NCBI GenBank assembly: GCA_902470905.1
Contig: CABRIC010000065.1
Location: 1-9,154 of the forward strand
Reading direction: 5' to 3'
DNA: 9,154 bases
Source of the DNA: an uncultured Collinsella sp.
Lineage (GTDB): Bacteria; Actinomycetota; Coriobacteriia; Coriobacteriales; Coriobacteriaceae
The position numbers and the translations under genes were made by a program. Under the pieces are notes generated by a model. That model did no database searches and was not told the origin of the DNA. It worked only from the letters and a program-made list of their open reading frames with translations. This document shows positions 5,478 to 9,154 of this stretch, in pieces (within the stretch, counting starts at the first letter, position 1; each line of letters opens with the position of its first letter).

Positions 5478-7994
5478 ATGAACGATTCTGCTCTTAAGAG
5501 CTTCTGCACCTGGGCCCGTACAGAGCTCATCAAAGGCGTGGAGGCACAGATGGTGCGCTACGGCATCACCGAACCTGCACCCGCGCCCGTTGGGTCCGAG
5601 ACCGTCAACGGCCTGCCCCTAAGTCCGGCTGAGATTGAGCAACGCGACGAACTGCTGCGCATGCAGGCGGAGGTGGGTCACGAAGCGCTGCGCGACCGTG
5701 CGGCCTACACCTGGTTCAACCGCATCGTGGCCATTCGCTTCATGGATGCACGCGGATGGCTTCCCAGCCGTATGCGCATGCTAAGTCGTGCGGACGGCAG
5801 CCATGGCAGCGAGGCCGTGGAGAACGCACTGGACGTGGAAATAACGACGGCCGATACCGATCGCATAGCCGAGCTCAAGATGGCGGGCTTGGATGAACCG
5901 TTGTGGCGCTACCTGTTTGTTGCTCAGTGCGAGGAGCTTGCCGATTGCCTGGCGGGCGTCTTTGAACGCGTGGGCGGAGCCATGGAGCTGCTGTTGCCCC
6001 AGGGCCTCATGATGGCTGACAGTGTGGTGGGCAAACTCAATGCCATCCTCGCTGACGAGGACTGGCGCGAGGGCGTGACCGTTCTGGGCTGGATGTATCA
6101 GTACTACAATGCCGACGTTAAAGACGAGTTCTTCAAGTCCAAGCGCAAGGCAGCGGCGGCGGACATCGCGCCCGCCACGCAGCTCTTCACCCCCGAGTGG
6201 ATCGTGCGCTATATGGTCGAGAACTCGCTCGGCCGTCTGTGGATGCTCAACAATCCGGGGAGTTCGCTACGCGAGCGCATGGAGTATTACATCGAGCCCG
6301 ATGCTGAGCACGAGGACTTCATCCGCATTTCGAGTCCCGAGGAGATAACCCTCTGCGACCCCGCATGCGGCTCGGGCCATATCTTGGTCTATGCGTTTGA
6401 GCTGCTCTTCCATATGTACGAGGAGCGCGGCTATCGTGAGCGCGAGATTCCCGAGCTCATTCTTACTAAAAACCTTGCAGGTATGGAAATCGATTCCCGC
6501 GCGGCACAGATCGCGGAGCTGGCGCTTGCCATGTGCGCCCGCGAGCACGACCGTCGCTTCTTTAGGCGTGGCGTTCGCGCCGACGTTACCGTGCTCTCGA
6601 GCATCCCGCTAGGGGAGGACGAGCTGCCGGGTAACAAGAAGCTCGCCGAGGAGCTGAGTCATTTGGGCGAGATCGGTTCGCTGCTCAATCCCTCAGAGGA
6701 CGAGATCGACGAGCTCAAGGCTGCCGCCGCGAGTTGTTCCGATGACCTTTTTGCCGCTACGGCCAAAACTAAGCTCGAAAGCGCTGCCGCCATCTGCGAG
6801 AAGCTGTCCCGTCGTTTTACCTGCACCGTTGCGAATCCTCCGTATATGGGCAGCAGCAGCTTTAACCCCTTCATGAGCAAGTGGGTCAAGAAGAACTACC
6901 CCGACGTGAAGAGCGACCTCTTCTCCAGCTTTGTCGTTCGCATGTTCAGTCTCGCCAAGGACCACGGCGAGTGCGGAGTCATGTCGCCTTTCGTCTGGAT
7001 GTTCATCGGAAGCTATGAGAAGCTCCGCAACGAGATTATCGACAACAGAACGCTTACCTCCCTCATTCAACTTGAGTACTCGGGCTTCGCTGGCGCGACT
7101 GTGCCCATCTGCACCTACACGTTTCACAACTCACTCATCAAAGGCTACAAGGGAGGCTACGTGCGCCTTTCTGACTTCGTTGGCGCCGCTGTCCAGGCTC
7201 CCAAGGCCCTCGAGGCAATCCAAAACCCCGACTGCGGCTGGTTCTACCGCCGCAACGCCGAGACCTTCAGGCAGATCCCCGGCACCCCCATAGCCTACTG
7301 GGCCAGTGATGCCCTTGTTGAATCGTTCACAAAAGGAAGGAGGCTCGATGCTGTTGCTACTCCGCGACAGGGCTTGGCGACGAGCGATAATGGCCGCTTT
7401 TTGAGGAAATGGTGGGAAGTAGCGCCTTCCAACACATCGCGAGATTGTAGCGGCAGGCCTGAGGCAAAGCAGAGTGGCTCCCGTTGGTTCCCGATTATTC
7501 GGGGCGGCTCCTATCGAAAGTGGTGGGGTGACTACGACGAGGTGGTTAACTGGTTTGATGACGGTCGGGAGATGAAGGAAGCAATTCTGTCCAAGTATAC
7601 TTATCTCTCTACACCTGATTTTGTGATCAAGAACCAGAACGACTATTTCAAGCCCGCAGTTTCCTGGTCTAAAATTTCTTCCAGCCTCGCCTCCTTTAGG
7701 TTTGCGCCTCGAGGGATGCTTTTTGAGGTAGCTGGAGCATGTCTTTTTGCGGAGCCGAACGAGCTCCGATACATCCAGGCTTTCTGCAACTGTTCCATTG
7801 CCGAAATTGATTTGGCGTTTATGTCGCCGACTCTAAACTTTGAGGTAGGCCAAATCGGTCAGTTGCCAATCATCCAAGATGAGGCTGCCGAGCCGACTGT
7901 CTGTTCACTCGTTGAAGAATCTCGCTCAATTTCAAAGGCGGACTACGATTCGTTTGAAACCTCTTGGGATTTTAAACGTAATCCTCTTGTCTAG
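5478..7994 (+). CDS. pglX: PglX, N-terminal part: BREX adenine-N6 DNA methyltransferase with target recognition region
   Basis: PglX is the site-specific adenine methyltransferase of BREX, which marks host DNA and is needed for defence. The 838-residue product shows an N-terminal helical region (FNRIVAIRFMDARGWLP, 80-96), a linker to QLFTPEWIVRYMVENSLG (235-252), motif I DPACGSGH (294-301, S-adenosylmethionine binding) and GMEIDSRAA (335-343). The catalytic motif IV is NPPY at 453-456. The target recognition region begins near 615 with ATPRQGLATSDNGRF (627-641). The frame ends with SWDFKRNPLV and TAG. Intact type I PglX is about 1100-1250 residues and continues past this point. What should come next appears to restart at 8995, so the protein is split rather than simply short. 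The catalytic motifs are intact. From about 7320 to the stop the codons become less GC-rich, suggesting an exchanged recognition domain. The stop overlaps the ribosome binding site of the next gene. Confidence 0.93.
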   Translation: MNDSALKSFCTWARTELIKGVEAQMVRYGITEPAPAPVGSETVNGLPLSPAEIEQRDELLRMQAEVGHEALRDRAAYTWFNRIVAIRFMDARGWLPSRMRMLSRADGSHGSEAVENALDVEITTADTDRIAELKMAGLDEPLWRYLFVAQCEELADCLAGVFERVGGAMELLLPQGLMMADSVVGKLNAILADEDWREGVTVLGWMYQYYNADVKDEFFKSKRKAAAADIAPATQLFTPEWIVRYMVENSLGRLWMLNNPGSSLRERMEYYIEPDAEHEDFIRISSPEEITLCDPACGSGHILVYAFELLFHMYEERGYREREIPELILTKNLAGMEIDSRAAQIAELALAMCAREHDRRFFRRGVRADVTVLSSIPLGEDELPGNKKLAEELSHLGEIGSLLNPSEDEIDELKAAAASCSDDLFAATAKTKLESAAAICEKLSRRFTCTVANPPYMGSSSFNPFMSKWVKKNYPDVKSDLFSSFVVRMFSLAKDHGECGVMSPFVWMFIGSYEKLRNEIIDNRTLTSLIQLEYSGFAGATVPICTYTFHNSLIKGYKGGYVRLSDFVGAAVQAPKALEAIQNPDCGWFYRRNAETFRQIPGTPIAYWASDALVESFTKGRRLDAVATPRQGLATSDNGRFLRKWWEVAPSNTSRDCSGRPEAKQSGSRWFPIIRGGSYRKWWGDYDEVVNWFDDGREMKEAILSKYTYLSTPDFVIKNQNDYFKPAVSWSKISSSLASFRFAPRGMLFEVAGACLFAEPNELRYIQAFCNCSIAEIDLAFMSPTLNFEVGQIGQLPIIQDEAAEPTVCSLVEESRSISKADYDSFETSWDFKRNPLV
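7337..7343 (+). promoter_or_regulatory. Shine-Dalgarno-like sequence inside pglX
   Basis: AAGGAGG, containing tandem rare AGG arginine codons (R621, R622), lies at the start of the target recognition region. An out-of-frame ATG follows 4 bases later (7348) and opens only 18 codons. It may cause a ribosome pause between the catalytic and recognition domains, or may be chance. The motif is seen directly; the role is speculative. Confidence 0.3.
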
Positions 7995-7998
7995 GTGA
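7993..7998 (+). promoter_or_regulatory. Ribosome binding site of the inserted gene, overlapping the pglX stop
   Basis: AGGTGA starts within the TAG stop of the pglX N-terminal part (7992-7994) and lies 5 bases before ATG 8004. It favours ATG 8004 over the in-frame GTG 7995, which is itself part of this site. The arrangement suggests translational coupling. Confidence 0.55.
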
Positions 7999-8003
7999 TC
8001 GCC

Positions 8004-8849
8004 ATGGCTGAAAAGAAGAGGCGCAAGCCTGTCGATAAGACAAAAAATGAATATGTCGAACCTAAGCCAAGCTGGATAAAGGCTGTTAAGGTTAATGACC
8101 ATAACGATGTCATGGGTTCTATTATTCAGTTTTTTCTGGTTGAATCTCCTTGTAAAGGTGTGAGTAGCAGAGGGATATCGCTTCTCGATTATGGATGGGC
8201 CGATAGTGTTCCTCCTAAATCCGGGTACCTTCACCGAAGATTATTGGAAGTGGCCAATCTCTGCGATGGGTCGACGCTATTTACGGCCACACGAAAAGAA
8301 GAGATGAAAAATAGGTTTGTTGATGCTGATATGCCTGGCAATTTTGCTTCAACTTGTACCTCAAATCGCGTTGTGGCGCTCATCAACAGCAATTTTGTGC
8401 TTGATTTATTTCGGATTATTAGAAATTCGTTGGCACATTGTCGCTTTCAATTGGTCGAAAAGAACGGTGTGGATTTCATTGCTTTTGAAAACGGTATGCC
8501 AGGAAAAGATCTCATTGGAGCGGATTCATTTGAGGTGAGTTCTCGTTTATTTCTTAAATGCAGCACTCTCATTGATTGGATTGCTGTGGTTAAGTCCGAG
8601 GCTATATATGAGGCGGAAGAAATTGCCCGCAAGAAAGAGACCTCAGAACGGGAGTGGGAAAACAAGCGTCAATTGGTTTTGTCTCGAATCTCGAGTGGGT
8701 CCTACTCAAATAAAGATGATCTCGGGAAGGACTGTGAGCTATCTAAGCGTTATTTAGATAAATTGCTTGGCGAGCTGAAGGCCCAAGGGCTTATTGCTTA
8801 TTCACGTTCTAATCGAAAATGGGAACTTACTGGTGACGCAAATCCGTGA
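8004..8849 (+). CDS. HEPN-like protein with C-terminal winged helix, inserted within pglX
   Basis: This is not a standard BREX component, and I cannot name its family with certainty. Counting from ATG 8004 (281 aa), it has a basic N-terminus (KKRRK, 4-8), a mixed region, and then a helix ending in RNSLAH (140-145, bases 8421-8438) with the upstream helix FVLDLFRII. R-N-x3-H is the catalytic signature of HEPN-domain ribonucleases found in many toxins and abortive-infection proteins. A charged helical stretch (203-223) leads to a likely winged helix-turn-helix (about 223-275), with DLGKDCELSKRYLDKLLGELKAQ as the helix pair and RKWEL as the wing. No signal peptide or membrane segment is seen, so it is probably cytoplasmic. 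It is in the same frame as the upstream pglX part, separated by one TAG; the longer start GTG 7995 adds only three residues. Its codons are markedly more AT-rich than those of brxA-brxC, suggesting separate acquisition. It could be an RNase effector, a toxin or a regulator; the HEPN call is by motif only. Confidence 0.65.
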   Translation: MAEKKRRKPVDKTKNEYVEPKPSWIKAVKVNDHNDVMGSIIQFFLVESPCKGVSSRGISLLDYGWADSVPPKSGYLHRRLLEVANLCDGSTLFTATRKEEMKNRFVDADMPGNFASTCTSNRVVALINSNFVLDLFRIIRNSLAHCRFQLVEKNGVDFIAFENGMPGKDLIGADSFEVSSRLFLKCSTLIDWIAVVKSEAIYEAEEIARKKETSEREWENKRQLVLSRISSGSYSNKDDLGKDCELSKRYLDKLLGELKAQGLIAYSRSNRKWELTGDANP

Positions 8850-8870
8850 GTAAGAGATGCTTCATCTTTG

Positions 8871-8922
8871 ATTGCAAAGAACGGCGTGTCGAATGAGCTT
8901 CTAACGTTTTTTATTGCAAAGA
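8871..8922 (+). repeat. 10-bp direct repeat ATTGCAAAGA (two copies)
   Basis: The copies are at 8871-8880 and 8913-8922, 42 bases apart, each preceded by a T-rich stretch. A 10-base exact match at this distance may be chance in AT-rich sequence, a binding site pair, or a scar of insertion or recombination. Confidence 0.5.
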
Positions 8923-8947
8923 GACTCGCTGTCTCTCGAAAGTGACC

Positions 8948-8980
8948 TTTTAAATGAAATTAGTCGGCGTTTTTAAATGA
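8948..8980 (+). repeat. 10-bp direct repeat TTTTAAATGA (two copies)
   Basis: The copies are at 8948-8957 and 8971-8980, 23 bases apart. The second copy overlaps the TAA that closes the pglX C-terminal frame upstream and an alternative ATG at 8977. Low sequence complexity makes chance a fair explanation. Confidence 0.45.
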
Positions 8981-8985
8981 GAGGG
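8981..8985 (+). promoter_or_regulatory. Ribosome binding site of the pglX C-terminal part
   Basis: GAGGG (preceded by A) lies 9 bases before ATG 8995. Another in-frame ATG at 8977 has no such site before it. The presence of a dedicated site suggests that the downstream half of PglX is translated as its own polypeptide. Confidence 0.5.
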
Positions 8986-8994
8986 CGGTCAAAT

Positions 8995-9110
8995 ATGGCC
9001 ACTTTACTTCAAGAAAAATACGAGGCTCGCAAGGCCGAGGTCAACGCTCGCTTTGAGCAGCTTCGCGCCAACGAGGAGGAGCTCAACCGGATCTTTGCCA
9101 AGATCTACAA
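8995..9110 (+). CDS. pglX: PglX, start of C-terminal part (partial, cut by contig end)
   Basis: About 39 codons are present before the adapter. They read MATLLQEKYEARKAEVN, then RFEQLRANEEELNRIF and AKIYN. In intact type I PglX proteins the segment after the target recognition region has just such a helix ending in a conserved ANEEELNRIF-like stretch and then IYGLQDEL or similar. This is therefore the continuation of the methyltransferase interrupted at 7994, in a different frame and with its own start. The codons return to the GC-rich style of brxA-brxC, unlike the inserted gene. An alternative start at 8977 adds six residues; TAA at 8974-8976 closes the frame upstream. In the intact protein this region helps form the C-terminal part of PglX, so the split product would have to associate with the N-terminal part to work. 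Alternatively it is the start of a pglX-related fragment in a rearranging cassette. The true gene extends beyond the window. Confidence 0.8.
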
Positions 9111-9154
9111 CTGTCTCTTATACACATCTGACGCTGCCGACGATACTCCTTGTG
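9111..9154. other. Nextera i5-side sequencing adapter (artefact)
   Basis: Bases 9111-9129 are the reverse-complement Tn5 mosaic end (starting CTGTCTCTTA) and 9130-9143 the read-1 tail (GACGCTGCCGACGA). Bases 9144-9151 (TACTCCTT) are where an i5 index belongs, followed by GTG of the P5 arm. The apparent coding sequence past 9110 is therefore not genomic. It mirrors the adapter at the other end. Confidence 0.97.

Larger units (their letters stand above)
8850..8994 (+). other. AT-rich spacer between the inserted gene and the pglX C-terminal part
   Basis: No gene is visible in this stretch. It holds two pairs of 10-base direct repeats: ATTGCAAAGA (8871-8880 and 8913-8922) and TTTTAAATGA (8948-8957 and 8971-8980). 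It also has a small hairpin AGAGAC/GTCTCT (8920-8925 with 8931-8936). AAAGAACG (8876-8883) could pair with CGTTTTTT (8905-8912) including one G-U pair, forming a weak terminator-like structure ending in six T. No convincing promoter was found. The composition matches the inserted gene rather than pglX, so the spacer probably arrived with it. Confidence 0.55.

Noticed and set aside
7348..7404. A small gene of 18 codons starting after the AAGGAGG inside pglX.
   Set aside because: Out of frame within a conserved PglX region, very short and with no supporting feature besides the ribosome binding site; noted only as a motif.
5478..7994. pglX as a simple nonsense-mutated pseudogene.
   Set aside because: The catalytic motifs are intact, the stop lies at a domain boundary, and the downstream half has its own ribosome binding site and unspoiled coding sequence as far as it can be seen.
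8850..8994. CRISPR-like or attachment-site repeat array.
   Set aside because: Only two copies each of 10-base AT-rich repeats with unequal spacing, and no integrase gene nearby.
30..9129. Inverted 19-bp Tn5 mosaic ends at both edges, resembling a composite transposon carrying BREX.
   Set aside because: The mosaic ends are joined to synthetic read-1 and read-2 tails and index bases, with the order of library adapters. No transposase gene is present.

Overview
The window is the 5' part of a type I BREX (bacteriophage exclusion) defence operon, all on the + strand. The order is brxA, brxB, brxC, the methyltransferase half of pglX, an inserted gene for a HEPN-like protein, and the start of the C-terminal half of pglX. 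The sequence stops there. pglZ and brxL, which normally follow, are not in the window. The host looks like a high-GC gut actinobacterium of the Coriobacteriia (Collinsella-like). That rests on GC-rich third positions, heavy use of GAG, CTC and CGC codons, purine-rich AAAGGAG-type ribosome binding sites and GTG starts. It is an inference from composition, not a database match.

Both ends are library adapter, not genome. Bases 1-48 and 9111-9154 are Illumina Nextera (Tn5 mosaic end) adapters, including index bases, so only about 49-9110 is biological. About 49-291 is a non-coding leader with a -10-like box and a strong inverted repeat. brxA (326-976, or from GTG 292 in a one-base shifted frame) begins on a run of ten G. 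With nine G the better-placed start at 292 would be in frame, so the tract could be a phase-variation switch. brxB follows brxA by 1 base. brxC (1220 aa P-loop ATPase) follows after a 78-base gap with a good ribosome binding site. A perfect 10-bp hairpin lies between brxC and pglX.

The most unusual region is 5478-9110. The pglX reading frame stops at residue 838, just after the target-recognition region (ending FKRNPLV). An AT-richer gene of 281 codons then overlaps this stop with its ribosome binding site. It encodes a protein with an RNSLAH motif (the R-x4-H signature of HEPN ribonucleases) and a probable C-terminal winged helix. After a 145-base AT-rich spacer with short direct repeats, a new start codon opens a frame that reads like the conserved next section of PglX (FEQLRANEEELNRIF...). 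pglX is therefore split at a domain boundary, with a putative RNase-type effector or regulator nested inside it.

Working model: BrxA, BrxB, BrxC and PglX belong to the BREX machinery that methylates host DNA at a non-palindromic site and blocks phage replication. PglX is the methyltransferase and BrxC an AAA+-like ATPase. The nested HEPN protein could be a second line of defence that responds to BREX failure, or a toxin or regulator tied to PglX. This is inference; no such function can be proven from sequence alone.
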